Source: Planctomycetaceae bacterium (GTDB lineage Bacteria; Planctomycetota; Planctomycetia; Planctomycetales; Planctomycetaceae). Taken from it: a DNA stretch of 64,000 bases. The stretch is taken from contig JAKFUG010000025.1 of NCBI GenBank assembly GCA_021732785.1, forward strand, positions 1 to 64,000, written 5' to 3'. Made by a program: the position numbers and the translations under genes. The notes beneath the pieces were generated by a model. That model saw nothing but the letters and a program-made list of their open reading frames with translations. It searched no databases and was not told the DNA's origin. Below, piece after piece: positions 34,267-43,541 of the stretch (positions within the stretch are counted from its first letter, which is position 1; each line of letters begins with the position of its first letter).

Positions 34267-35535
34267 ATGGCCTTCACTTTTATTCACGCCGCCGATATCC
34301 ACCTCGACAGTCCGCTGCATGGTTTGCAGCGTTACGACGGCGCGCCGGTCGATGCGATCCGGCAATCGACGCGCGAAGCGCTCAAACGTCTGGTGGATCT
34401 CGCGCTGTCGCGGCGCGTGAACTTCGTGGTGATCGCCGGTGATCTCTACGATGGCGACTGGCGGGATTACAACACGGGCCTGTTTTTCGTCGCGCAAACG
34501 CAGCGGTTACAGGATGCAGGCATTCCGTTGTATCTGATCGCCGGGAACCACGATGCCCAGAATGTGATGACTAAGTCGCTGACGTTACCCGCGAACACGA
34601 CGCTGCTTTCTGCCCATCGGCCGCAATCGGTGTTGCTCGACGATCTCGGCGTCGCGATTCACGGACAGAGTTTTTCGACCCGCGCCGTTTTCGAGGATTT
34701 GTCCGTGGGTTATCCGTCCGGAGTGCGGGGCCTGTTCAACATCGGCGTCCTGCACACCTCGGCGACGGGCAGCGAGGGACACGAACCGTACGCGCCCTGC
34801 ACGCTGGATGGCTTGCGATCGCGGCAATATCAGTATTGGGCGCTCGGGCACGTTCACCAGCGGATGGAGTTATGTCAGGACCCGTGGGTCACATTCTCGG
34901 GCAACATCCAGGGGCGTCACATCAGGGAAACCGGGCCGAAAGGCTGCTGGCTGGTGACCGTCGATGACCATCAGCGGGCCACTCTCGAATTCGAACCGCT
35001 CGACGTGCTGCGCTGGGAACGAGTCACGATTCCCGTGGAAGACATCGCCCACGAAGAGGACCTGTGGCCGGCGGTCGCGCAGCAATTGAGTCGGCTCGAA
35101 GCCGCGGCGGGGGGACTGCCTCTGGCGGTCCGTGTCGTGCTGACGGGAAAGACGGCGTTGCACGATCGGCTGCACGCGCGGCGTGATTTCGTCGTGAATC
35201 AGATTCGCAGCGTCGGTTTGCAGGCCGGCGGCGGTCGCATCTGGATCGAGAAGGTTTCGTTGCACACCCAGCCGCCGCGGCGGTCCACGGCGACACCCCT
35301 GCTGGACGACGGGCCGTGGGATGAGTTGACATCGGTCTTCTCCGAGTTGCGGGCGAACCCGGACGAATTTCAATCGATCAGTAAAGACATCATCGAATTG
35401 TGTCAGCGGTTACCGGACGTCAACCTGGCCACGCTCGGATTCGATGCCGCGAATCTCGATCAACGCTCCGGCTTGCTCGATGAAGTGGAAGCCTTGTTGT
35501 GGAACCGGTTATCGCCCGGGGAGGACGATGCGTGA
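34267..35535 (+). CDS. YhaO/SbcD-like DNA repair exonuclease (Mre11-type phosphoesterase)
   Basis: A 422-residue calcineurin-like phosphoesterase of the Mre11/SbcD branch, closer to YhaO. The five metal motifs are seen in order: HAADIHLDSPL (about 7-17), VIAGDLYDGDW (near 57), LIAGNHDAQN (near 93), NIGVLHTSATG (near 161) and WALGHVHQR (near 193). These form the dinuclear metal site for 3'-to-5' nuclease or endonuclease activity. The C-terminal 180 residues are the capping and ATPase-interaction region. The stop codon overlaps the GTG start of the ATPase gene (GTGA), so the two subunits are probably made at matched levels. Confidence 0.88.
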   Translation: MAFTFIHAADIHLDSPLHGLQRYDGAPVDAIRQSTREALKRLVDLALSRRVNFVVIAGDLYDGDWRDYNTGLFFVAQTQRLQDAGIPLYLIAGNHDAQNVMTKSLTLPANTTLLSAHRPQSVLLDDLGVAIHGQSFSTRAVFEDLSVGYPSGVRGLFNIGVLHTSATGSEGHEPYAPCTLDGLRSRQYQYWALGHVHQRMELCQDPWVTFSGNIQGRHIRETGPKGCWLVTVDDHQRATLEFEPLDVLRWERVTIPVEDIAHEEDLWPAVAQQLSRLEAAAGGLPLAVRVVLTGKTALHDRLHARRDFVVNQIRSVGLQAGGGRIWIEKVSLHTQPPRRSTATPLLDDGPWDELTSVFSELRANPDEFQSISKDIIELCQRLPDVNLATLGFDAANLDQRSGLLDEVEALLWNRLSPGEDDA

Positions 35536-38500
35536 AGTTCGTCACCCTGCGATTGCAAGCCTTCGGACCGTTCAACAATGTCACGCTCGACCTGTCCCGG
35601 CCGGGAATGCACCTGATTTACGGACCGAATGAAGCGGGCAAGTCTTCGGCGCTGCGAGCCATTCGCCAAACGCTGTATGGCATGGACCGGGTCAGCCGCG
35701 ATGCGTTTCTCCACCCCACCGCGGCATTGCGCCTGGGCGCATTGCTCGAACGGAATGACGGACGGCAACTGGAATTCATGCGTCGCAAGGCGGACAAAAA
35801 TTCCTTGCGGCAGGCGGACGATCAGGGACCGTTCGCGGAAGACGCACTCGACGATTGGCTCGCGGGCATCGACGAAGAAAAATTCGAGTTGATGTTCGGG
35901 ATCGATCATCCCCGCTTGCGAAAGGGTGGCGAAGAGATCGTCCGCGGGCAAGGCAAGCTCGCGGAAACGCTCTTTGCGGCGGCGGGCGGTGTTGCCAATC
36001 TGCAGAAAATTCAGACCGATCTCAGCAAGGGCTACGAGTCGCTATACATTCCCAAAGGTCGCAATCAGGCCATCACGAAGAAACGGAGTGAACTGGAAAC
36101 CGCTCGCAAAACGCTGCTGGAAATGCAGCTTCCCAGTGAAGAATGGCGGCGCTGTCGCGACGAATTGAGCGCGAAAGAACAACAACGAGAAACGCTGCTT
36201 TCGACTCTGATGGAACAGAAGCAGCAACAGGCCCGACTGACACGCTATCGCACCGCCTTTCCCATCATCGCGCGCTGGAAACAGGCTCAGCAAAATCTCG
36301 CCAGCGAACCCGCGGTCCCGGTGTTGCCGGTCGATTGCCGCGCGCGTTACGAAAAGCAGCAACAAGCACTGGAACTGCAGCGGCGACGGGTTCTCGATGC
36401 GCAAACCGCGCTCGATCAACTGGCCGTCGATTTAGAGGAAGCACCGGCGTCCGTCCACGTCCTCGGTGAAGACGAGGCCATCGAACAGCTTCGCGAACAG
36501 TTCGGCAGCCATCGCAAAGCGCTGCAGGATCGTCCAATTCTCATCTCACGACTGGAATCCGCCCGCGCCGCCGTTCAGCAGCAACTGCACACTCTCGGTG
36601 ACGCTGGCAGCGCTGCGGACGTCGCCGCGCTGCGACTCGCTCCCGATCGCAAAGTGCGGATTCAGGAACTCGGCGCGGAACAACAGGCGCAGCTTCAGCA
36701 GTATCAATCGGCACTGGCAAATCGCACGCAACTGGAACGACAACGGACAGAACTCCAGGCCAAACAGGCAGAAAGCCCGCAGGTTTCCGATCCCGGAGTG
36801 TTACGCAAGATTGCGGAACGCGTTCGCGGTTACGGTGACATTGCTGCCCAGATCGATGAAATGACGGCAACGTTGACCGCCGCGCGCGACGCCCTTTCCG
36901 CGCGATTGCAGCGGCAAGCCTATTGGCAGGGAACGCTCGACGAATTCACCACGCTCGCCGTTCCGGGTCCGGAAACGATCGACCGCTTTGAAGCCGAACT
37001 GAAAGAACTGGAAGCGGCGCGGAAAGCCGAGGCCCGTCATCAAAAGGAACTCACGCAAAATCGGACCGCCGTTAATGAGCAATTGCAATCGCTCGAAGCA
37101 CAAGGAACGATTCCGTCCGAAGCCGATTTATTCGCGGCCCGGCAACAGCGCGATGGGCTGTGGGAGAAAATCGACGCTGCCTGGGACGCGGGGAAAAAGC
37201 CGCCTCGGGGTGAACGCGAATCCTTTGTTACCAGCATGCAGGAAGCCGATCAACAGGCCGACCGCTTGCGAACCGCAGCCGATCGTGTGGCTCAAAAGGC
37301 CGCACTCATCGCCGAACAAACGAGGGTTGTCGCGAAACACGCCGAATGTGCCGCACAGCTTGGCGACATCGATCAACGATTGGCAGAAACTCGTCACGAT
37401 TGGATCGAAGCCTGGGCCAATCTCGCGTCACCGCCCGGTTCCCCGACGGTCATGCGCCGCTGGCATCAGGAACGGACGGCGATTCTCGAAGACGTTGCCG
37501 CACTTCAATCGCAGCACATCAAACGGGACGAACACCAGCAACTCGCCCTGCGGCTCAAGCAGGAACTTGACGCCGCAATGAACCACAGCGACGCGGCACC
37601 GACGTTGGCATTTTCTTTAACGCAGGCGGAAATCCAGCTCGAACAATTCGAGCGTCAACGCCAGCAATACGAACGGCTGACGACATCCCTTGTCGACACG
37701 GAGCGCGAACTCGCCGACGCCATCCATGCTGCCGAAGAAGCCGAACACCGATTGGCGAATTGGCGCACGGCCTGGCAGGAGGCCGTCGCGCCGTTGAGAC
37801 TTTCCGCGCAGTCCTCGTCGTCGGAAGCGTTTGCGGTCTTGCAGACGATCGACGCGGTCTTGCAACGTCAGCATGATGTGGAGGAACTTGCCCGACGAAT
37901 CCACGATATCGACCGCGATGCCGAACGATTCACGGCATCCGTGTGGGAAATCACACGGCGATTACATTTGGAAGAAAGTGACCGGGGCGTCGAAGACCAA
38001 ATGGCGGTGCTGGTCAAGTTTCTCGTATCGGCCCGCAGCCAGCGCGATCGCCGGGAGGCGTTGCAGGCGGAATGGGATCGACAGCGTCAACAGTTCGAGA
38101 CCGCGCGTGCGGCTCAGTCGACAGCCGAAGCCGCGTTGGATGCGTTGTGCGAACTGGCCGGGGGAGTCGTACGCACGGCATTGGCGGAAACGATCGAACG
38201 TTCGGAACGTCGCCGCGCATGGCAGAATTCGATCACCGCCCTCGAAGAGCAACTCGTCCCGCTCGCTATTGGGATGCCGTTGAGTGAATTCGCGGCGATG
38301 GTCGACACCGTTGATGCCGATGCTCTGGGCGGGCAGTTGGACGCGCTTGCCACGCATCAGCAACAAACCGAAACCGAGTTATCGGAAATCGATCAAGCTA
38401 TCGGCACAACTCGTGCGGCGCTACGGGCGATGCAACAGCGCGGCAATGCGGCGGAACAGAACGAAGTTTGCCAGTCGCTTGTTGCCGATCTGGAAGAATC

Positions 38501-39008
38501 GACGCGGCAATACGCCGTATTGCGGCTCGCCGCCGCGGTGTTGCAGCGGGGGATTGAGCGCTACCGCGATCGTCATCAGGGACCGTTGCTGGCCCGCGCG
38601 AGTGATCTTTTTTCCAGGCTCACCGCAGGGTCCTTCAGCGGCTTGCGTTCGGATGTGAACGACAAGGCGGAACCGATTCTCGTCGGCGTACGGGCCGATG
38701 GTCGCACCACGCTGGAAGTCTCCGGCATGAGCGACGGCGCGTGCGATCAGATGTACCTCGCCCTGCGATTAGCCGGACTGGAAGCATGGCTCGATCACCA
38801 CGAACCCTTACCGTTCATTGTGGATGATGTGCTGCTGAACTTCGACGATGTTCGTTCGACGGCGGCATTGCAGGTTCTGGGCGACTTCTCGCGCCGCACG
38901 CAGGTCCTCTTCTTCACCCATCACGACCGGCTGAAAGAACTCGCGGTCGACCATCTGCCGGCGGACTTGTTGACGGTGCATGCGTTGCCCGCGACAACCG
39001 CGAAGTGA
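35532..39008 (+). CDS. YhaN/SbcC-like SMC-family DNA repair ATPase
   Basis: A 1158-residue partner of the nuclease. The P-loop GPNEAGKSSALRA lies at about 31-43, in the short ATPase head that follows FVTLRLQAFGPFNNVTLDLS. The central 850 residues or so are long coiled coil, rich in Gln, Glu, Arg, Ala and Leu. The C-terminal head has an ABC-type signature (MSDGACDQMYLALRLAGLEA) and Walker B PFIVDDVLLNFDD near residue 1110, then FFTHHDR (H-loop). The GTG start at 35532 overlaps the upstream stop; the in-frame ATG at 35499 is inside the nuclease gene and less likely. There is no zinc-hook CxxC in the middle, unlike Rad50 and SbcC, which fits the YhaN branch. Confidence 0.88.
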   Translation: MKFVTLRLQAFGPFNNVTLDLSRPGMHLIYGPNEAGKSSALRAIRQTLYGMDRVSRDAFLHPTAALRLGALLERNDGRQLEFMRRKADKNSLRQADDQGPFAEDALDDWLAGIDEEKFELMFGIDHPRLRKGGEEIVRGQGKLAETLFAAAGGVANLQKIQTDLSKGYESLYIPKGRNQAITKKRSELETARKTLLEMQLPSEEWRRCRDELSAKEQQRETLLSTLMEQKQQQARLTRYRTAFPIIARWKQAQQNLASEPAVPVLPVDCRARYEKQQQALELQRRRVLDAQTALDQLAVDLEEAPASVHVLGEDEAIEQLREQFGSHRKALQDRPILISRLESARAAVQQQLHTLGDAGSAADVAALRLAPDRKVRIQELGAEQQAQLQQYQSALANRTQLERQRTELQAKQAESPQVSDPGVLRKIAERVRGYGDIAAQIDEMTATLTAARDALSARLQRQAYWQGTLDEFTTLAVPGPETIDRFEAELKELEAARKAEARHQKELTQNRTAVNEQLQSLEAQGTIPSEADLFAARQQRDGLWEKIDAAWDAGKKPPRGERESFVTSMQEADQQADRLRTAADRVAQKAALIAEQTRVVAKHAECAAQLGDIDQRLAETRHDWIEAWANLASPPGSPTVMRRWHQERTAILEDVAALQSQHIKRDEHQQLALRLKQELDAAMNHSDAAPTLAFSLTQAEIQLEQFERQRQQYERLTTSLVDTERELADAIHAAEEAEHRLANWRTAWQEAVAPLRLSAQSSSSEAFAVLQTIDAVLQRQHDVEELARRIHDIDRDAERFTASVWEITRRLHLEESDRGVEDQMAVLVKFLVSARSQRDRREALQAEWDRQRQQFETARAAQSTAEAALDALCELAGGVVRTALAETIERSERRRAWQNSITALEEQLVPLAIGMPLSEFAAMVDTVDADALGGQLDALATHQQQTETELSEIDQAIGTTRAALRAMQQRGNAAEQNEVCQSLVADLEESTRQYAVLRLAAAVLQRGIERYRDRHQGPLLARASDLFSRLTAGSFSGLRSDVNDKAEPILVGVRADGRTTLEVSGMSDGACDQMYLALRLAGLEAWLDHHEPLPFIVDDVLLNFDDVRSTAALQVLGDFSRRTQVLFFTHHDRLKELAVDHLPADLLTVHALPATTAK

Positions 39009-39012
39009 GCCC

Positions 39013-39783
39013 TCATGCCGTCGCGGCGATGGCGGTCTGCCAGTTGGACTGAAAATGATCGAGATTCAGACCGCCCAGAATTAAGCTGCCAACCGCGGGG
39101 TTTTGAAGCACAAAGCGGATCGCATCGGCCGGGGGCAGTCGTCCTGACGCGAGCCCTTTTTTGACGAACACGCCCACGCTCTTCGCGGCCGCCGCAGCCA
39201 TGACATCGGCATGCGACACATCATCGAGATGATATTCGACCATCAGCACATCGGCCCATGCGAGGGCTTGCTGTGCCCCGGCAATCGTCTTGCCGGAAAG
39301 ACCGATCGCACGAATTGCCCCGCGGGCTTTCCATTCGTGCAACACCGCGACGGCGGCGGTCTCGTTCAGAATTCGTTCGTCGTCACCGTTCGAGTGAATG
39401 AACACGAGATCGAGCACGTCGGTTTGCAGCCGTTGTAAACTCCGCTGCAAACTCGCTTCGAGACCATTCCGTGAAAAGTCGTAACTCGACTTTCCGTCCG
39501 CGAATGTCTCGCCGACTTTCGTCGAGAGCACGAATTCCTGGCGGCGCGTGCCCATCGCGCGGCCGATCCGTTCTTCACTGAGGCCGTACGCCGGGGCGGT
39601 ATCGATTAGCGTGCAGCCGAGGTCGAGCACACCGCTCAGCAATCGCGCCACGGCGGCATCATCGGGTAAGTCGTACGGCTGGGGATATTTGATCCCCTGA
39701 TTGCGGCCGATCTTGAACGCCCCGAAACCAAGCGGCGGGACCATGAGCCCGGTCAGTCCCAGCGGTCGCAACGACGACGACAT
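39013..39783 (-). CDS. Aldo/keto reductase
   Basis: A 256-residue NAD(P)H-dependent oxidoreductase with the (beta/alpha)8 fold. The catalytic tetrad is present: Asp and Tyr in [17 protein letters not shown] (near 57-70), Lys in FVLSTKVGE (near 86) and His in [11 protein letters not shown] (near 128). It is short for the family (300-330) because the C-terminal substrate loops are reduced. Its ATG overlaps the stop codon of the BY-kinase gene by one base (TAATG), so it is translationally coupled. That links it to exopolysaccharide or envelope synthesis more than a free enzyme would be, though the substrate is unknown. It converges with the YhaN-like gene, whose stop codon lies 4 bases away. Confidence 0.88.
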   Translation of the reverse strand: MSSSLRPLGLTGLMVPPLGFGAFKIGRNQGIKYPQPYDLPDDAAVARLLSGVLDLGCTLIDTAPAYGLSEERIGRAMGTRRQEFVLSTKVGETFADGKSSYDFSRNGLEASLQRSLQRLQTDVLDLVFIHSNGDDERILNETAAVAVLHEWKARGAIRAIGLSGKTIAGAQQALAWADVLMVEYHLDDVSHADVMAAAAAKSVGVFVKKGLASGRLPPADAIRFVLQNPAVGSLILGGLNLDHFQSNWQTAIAATA

Positions 39784-42101
39784 TACGCCGCCCGTCGGTA
39801 TGACACGGGGGCATCATCTTCATCGTCGGCTTCGAACGAACGTGACGGAGTTTCATCGGCGTCCTGGCCGACTTCCGGAGCTTCGTCGTGGCCGTAGCCG
39901 TAACCGTAGCCATAGCCGTAACCGTAGCCGTACTCGTTCGACATCGAATCCGCGAGATGATTGACGGCAATTCCGAGCACCCGCACGCCGGTGGACCGGA
40001 ACGATTCAATCGCGCGGACGACCATCTTGCGACGGTTCTTATCGGGCCGAATCACAACCATCGCCCCATCGACAATTCGACCAATGATGGCCGGGTCGGT
40101 CACGGCGAGGATCGGCGGGGCGTCGATCAGAATCTGATCGTACACCGTTTCCGCCCAGGCGATGATGTCGTTGAACCGCTCCGTCGAAAGGAGTTCCGAA
40201 GGATTCGCGGGGCGTGGACCGGAGGGCATGACATCGAGGTTTTCAACGCCGATGTGGAAGATGTTTTCCAGGCAGCTTTCGACCACGGGCTGCGTGTCGC
40301 GCAGGACTTGAGACAGACCGCGCGGGCCTTTCAGTTCCAGCAACTGCGTCATGCCGGGGCGGCGCAGGTCGGCGTCGATGAGCAGGGTTTTCTTCTTGGC
40401 CTGAGCAAAAGCGACCGCAAGATTGGCGAGCGTGGTCGTTTTGCCGTCGCCGGGTTCGGTACTGGTGACCACAATTCGTTGTGTGTCGCCCTGGCAGAAG
40501 GTGATGGCACTCCGCAAAGTCCGGAAGCACTCGGATTCAATGCTGTCGGGTTTCGCAAACGTGACAATGGTATCGATGCCATTGCCGGGCAATTGGGGCA
40601 TTTGCCGGATCATCGAGAGCACCGGCAAGCCGAGTTGCCATTGCAGTTCATCGGGCGATTTGAAGCGATCATCGACCGCATCGAGCACATAGATCACCAC
40701 CACGCCGAAGCCCACGCCCAACACCAGACTGATCATTCCGATGAGCGAAAGTTTCGGAGCGACGGGCTTGGGCGACACTTTGGCGGGGCTCATCACGCGG
40801 ATGCGCAGGCCGTTGTCGGCGCCCATGTCGAGATCGCGCATGCGGTCGAGAATCAGATCGGAATACGAACGTTGACGCTTGACGTCGCTCTCGAGCCGTT
40901 CGATATCGGCCAGTTTGCCGTTCATGGTCAACGCTTCGGTATTGGCATGATCGAATTGCCGTGTCAGCGATTGTTCGTGTCCCTGGGCCTGCATGTACCG
41001 TTGCTGGGCCATTTGCAGCAAGCGCGGCGCGAGTTCCGAGGTCCGCATCTGCTTCAAACGTTCCGCGGTCTGCACATTGCGATTGGCGAGGTATTGTTCG
41101 GTGCTGGTGATCTTGCCTTGCAGAGTTACGACATCGGGATGCGCCGGGCCGAGTTTCAGCAGCAGGGTCTGCAAGGCCGCCCGGTCATCGCTGAGCTGTT
41201 GCTCAAAGCGAACCAGCGTGTAGTTGTCGCCATCCCCCAAGCCGATTTCTTTTTCCAGAAATTTGCTGCCGATGCCATCGGCGGCCTGGCTGAGGTACTG
41301 GTGAATGTCGCCGCCGTTGCGAACGGCATAATTGACGGAGTTGTAGAAGTTGTACGCCTCGGCGGTTTTTTGTTTCGCCTCGGAGAGCGCGGTGTTCAAC
41401 TTGCGTGCTCTTTCCACCAGCAAGTGGTCGTCGTGTCCGCCGTTCTGGTTGTTGCCGCTGCTCAGGAAGAGCCCGAGGTTGCTCTTGAGCTGATTGAGCC
41501 GCGACTCTTTCTCGTCGAGTTGCTGCTCGACTTCCTTCTTGTCTTTGGTGAGTGTCGCGAGCATTTCGCGCGAAGTGCTGCGATTGGTTTCGTCCATGTA
41601 CTTCAGGTACGAATCCACCACCGCAGTGACGATGAACTGTGCGGTCGCGGGATCGTTCCAGATGCAGCGGACGTTGATGACGTTCGCTTGCCGCGTGAGC
41701 GTGACCGTGAGGCTGCCGCGGAGAATGGCGGCCCATTTGTCGCGCGGGATGGTTTTCAGATCGCCGCGGAATTTCGCCGGGATCTTCTTGGCGGCCATTT
41801 CCAGCACGTCATCGCTGGTGATGACTTTCTGCCAGGTGGGTAATTGCGACTGGATGAGGAACTGGCTCTGATCGTTCTTGTCGCCCTTGGAGCCGGGGGT
41901 TTGCAGGATGAGGACTTCGGCGGAAGATTCGTACTTGCGGGTGGCGGTTGTGTAATACGCCGCGCCCAGTCCTCCAACGACGGTGACGCACAGCAGCAGG
42001 AGCATCCGTCGCATCCACACGATGTGGAGGAAGCGCATGACTTCCGCCAGCGCCGTGTTATGCGCGGGTTCCATCGACGGCGTTGTCGCGTCGTTCTCCA
42101 T
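39783..42101 (-). CDS. Wzz/BY-kinase fusion, polysaccharide biosynthesis tyrosine autokinase
   Basis: A 772-residue inner-membrane protein that controls export of an extracellular polysaccharide. Residues about 20-55 hold the first helix ([20 protein letters not shown]). A large periplasmic, partly coiled-coil Wzz-type domain spans about 60-430. The second helix ([20 protein letters not shown]) lies near 450. The cytoplasmic tyrosine kinase domain follows, with Walker [21 protein letters not shown]-like sequence near 540, Walker A' [12 protein letters not shown] and Walker [11 protein letters not shown]. The C-terminus carries the Tyr cluster: seven Gly-Tyr pairs after SMSNEY. The ATG at 42101 follows GGGGGGAGG; the frame extends to a TTG at 42113. 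The Wza-like gene is upstream and the aldo/keto reductase overlaps its stop codon. Confidence 0.93.
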   Translation of the reverse strand: MENDATTPSMEPAHNTALAEVMRFLHIVWMRRMLLLLCVTVVGGLGAAYYTTATRKYESSAEVLILQTPGSKGDKNDQSQFLIQSQLPTWQKVITSDDVLEMAAKKIPAKFRGDLKTIPRDKWAAILRGSLTVTLTRQANVINVRCIWNDPATAQFIVTAVVDSYLKYMDETNRSTSREMLATLTKDKKEVEQQLDEKESRLNQLKSNLGLFLSSGNNQNGGHDDHLLVERARKLNTALSEAKQKTAEAYNFYNSVNYAVRNGGDIHQYLSQAADGIGSKFLEKEIGLGDGDNYTLVRFEQQLSDDRAALQTLLLKLGPAHPDVVTLQGKITSTEQYLANRNVQTAERLKQMRTSELAPRLLQMAQQRYMQAQGHEQSLTRQFDHANTEALTMNGKLADIERLESDVKRQRSYSDLILDRMRDLDMGADNGLRIRVMSPAKVSPKPVAPKLSLIGMISLVLGVGFGVVVIYVLDAVDDRFKSPDELQWQLGLPVLSMIRQMPQLPGNGIDTIVTFAKPDSIESECFRTLRSAITFCQGDTQRIVVTSTEPGDGKTTTLANLAVAFAQAKKKTLLIDADLRRPGMTQLLELKGPRGLSQVLRDTQPVVESCLENIFHIGVENLDVMPSGPRPANPSELLSTERFNDIIAWAETVYDQILIDAPPILAVTDPAIIGRIVDGAMVVIRPDKNRRKMVVRAIESFRSTGVRVLGIAVNHLADSMSNEYGYGYGYGYGYGYGHDEAPEVGQDADETPSRSFEADDEDDAPVSYRRAA
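39891..39932. repeat. Hexameric tandem repeat coding for (Tyr-Gly)7
   Basis: Seven 6-base units with slight variation (GTAGCC, GTAACC, ATAGCC) encode the alternating Tyr-Gly tail of the BY-kinase. Hexamer repeats of this kind can change copy number by slippage without breaking the frame. Confidence 0.9.
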
Positions 42102-42133
42102 GCCTCCCCCCAAACTTACAGTACGAGCATTCG

Positions 42134-43306
42134 CTAGAAGAACGTTGTCAGCGGAAGCGAAGCCCCCAAGCCGAAGTTGATGACTTTCAGGGCATCGATC
42201 AACACCGTCGCCGGCGTTTGCTCGACGCTGATGACATCTCCCGGCGATAACATCAGGTTGTGAGCTTCAGCCCGTTTGGCGCTGGAAATCGTCATTTCCA
42301 CAATGGCGGTCTGACTGGAATTCGGCTTCCGACGAATCACGTAGACTTTGTTTGCCACCGAATTCGAGACGCCGCCCGCGAGTGCCAGCGCATCGAGCAA
42401 CCGGAGATCTTGCGCGATGGGGAACTCGTAACGGTTGGGATTCTTCACCAGACCCAGAACGTGAACCGGTTCCGGGTCGCGTTTTTCGACCATGACGACG
42501 CCGCCGTCGAGCACTTCGTAGCCTCCGGTGCCGGCTTTCGTCGCGGTGATCAGGTCGACTTTGATCGATTCCATCCGCGAAGAGACCGGATCGGCATCCA
42601 GCGAAAAGCCCGCGGGATTCACCCCCGTCCCGGTGGCTCCGGAGGCGATGGGGGGAGGACTGAACTCGCCCCCACCCGACGATTTGCGCGGATTGCGGAT
42701 TTCGACTTTCGTGCCGGCTTCCGGCGATAGTCCGCCCGCCGCCACCAGGGCGGAGAGCAGGTCACTGTTGCGACGCGGCACGGCATACACGCCGGGTTCC
42801 TTCACGGCTCCGACAACCGTGACCTTGTTGGTCCGCTGATGCTTCATCGTCACCGTGACATGCGGGGCACGGTACAACTGGCGTTCAATACACGCTGCGG
42901 CAATGGCGGCTTCCGCGGCTTCCATTTCCAATCCCGCCACAGGAACCGGACCAATGACCGGGATTTCGGCTTGTCCGTCTTCCCGCACACGCGCGGTTAA
43001 CGGCACGATGTCCTTTTCATTCAACCCGGCGGCAATGTCGATCCTCAGCACGTCGCCCTTGTCGATGATTTCGCTGTTTCCGACGGCGCTGGCGAGACGC
43101 GACAGATCGATCGTTTTGACGTTATCGCGCTTGGCGGCAACCATGGTCGCCGGCAGCTTGTCGACGGTGTAGATCTCGCCCTGCGGACCGGAGGCACAAC
43201 CGGCCATCCACAAGAGCATCCCGCACAGGCTGATCGCGCGCAGCGATAACCAAACCGTTGAGCGAACGGCATACGACGGACGCGATTGGAAGCTGCAACC
43301 CGGCAT
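42134..43306 (-). CDS. Wza-like polysaccharide export lipoprotein
   Basis: A 390-residue outer-membrane polysaccharide export protein. A lipoprotein signal peptide ends in LWMAGCASG (near residue 37). The Poly_export domain follows (IIDKGDVLRIDIAAGLNEKD, with LTARVREDGQAEIPVIGPVP, about 85-180). Next are two SLBB domains (VTVVGAVKEPGVYAVP near 190 and VHVLGLVKNPNRYEFPI near 305). The short C-terminus after SLBB2 has LMLSPGDVISVEQTP and no obvious barrel-forming helix. The ATG at 43306 is preferred; 43345 starts a longer Arg-rich form. It precedes the BY-kinase gene by 32 bases, forming a classic export pair. Confidence 0.9.
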   Translation of the reverse strand: MPGCSFQSRPSYAVRSTVWLSLRAISLCGMLLWMAGCASGPQGEIYTVDKLPATMVAAKRDNVKTIDLSRLASAVGNSEIIDKGDVLRIDIAAGLNEKDIVPLTARVREDGQAEIPVIGPVPVAGLEMEAAEAAIAAACIERQLYRAPHVTVTMKHQRTNKVTVVGAVKEPGVYAVPRRNSDLLSALVAAGGLSPEAGTKVEIRNPRKSSGGGEFSPPPIASGATGTGVNPAGFSLDADPVSSRMESIKVDLITATKAGTGGYEVLDGGVVMVEKRDPEPVHVLGLVKNPNRYEFPIAQDLRLLDALALAGGVSNSVANKVYVIRRKPNSSQTAIVEMTISSAKRAEAHNLMLSPGDVISVEQTPATVLIDALKVINFGLGASLPLTTFF

Positions 43307-43478
43307 CGAACGGGGTTCCCGGTCTCGCTGGACCCTTCGACACAAACACCAATTCCTTCTACGAAGTGAGCGTCACGACGACAGCGCAGCGCTCCTTCTG
43401 TCGAGAAGGCGGGCGGAATCTAGGTGAGGAGGGCTTTGACGTCAAGACGGTATTGCGGTTGGGCCTCTGCAAACGAAC

Positions 43479-43508
43479 AAAGCTCGGGAAATGATTTTCC
43501 CGAGCTTT
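43479..43508 (-). terminator. Terminator hairpin after the Hsp70 gene
   Basis: AAAGCTCGGGAA (43479-43490) and TTCCCGAGCTTT (43497-43508) are perfectly complementary with a 6-base loop. It lies 33 bases after the Hsp70 stop codon on the minus strand, so the polysaccharide genes downstream probably have their own promoter. Confidence 0.75.
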
Positions 43509-43541
43509 GTGCATGAACCATCTGTAAACCGGCGGAATCCG

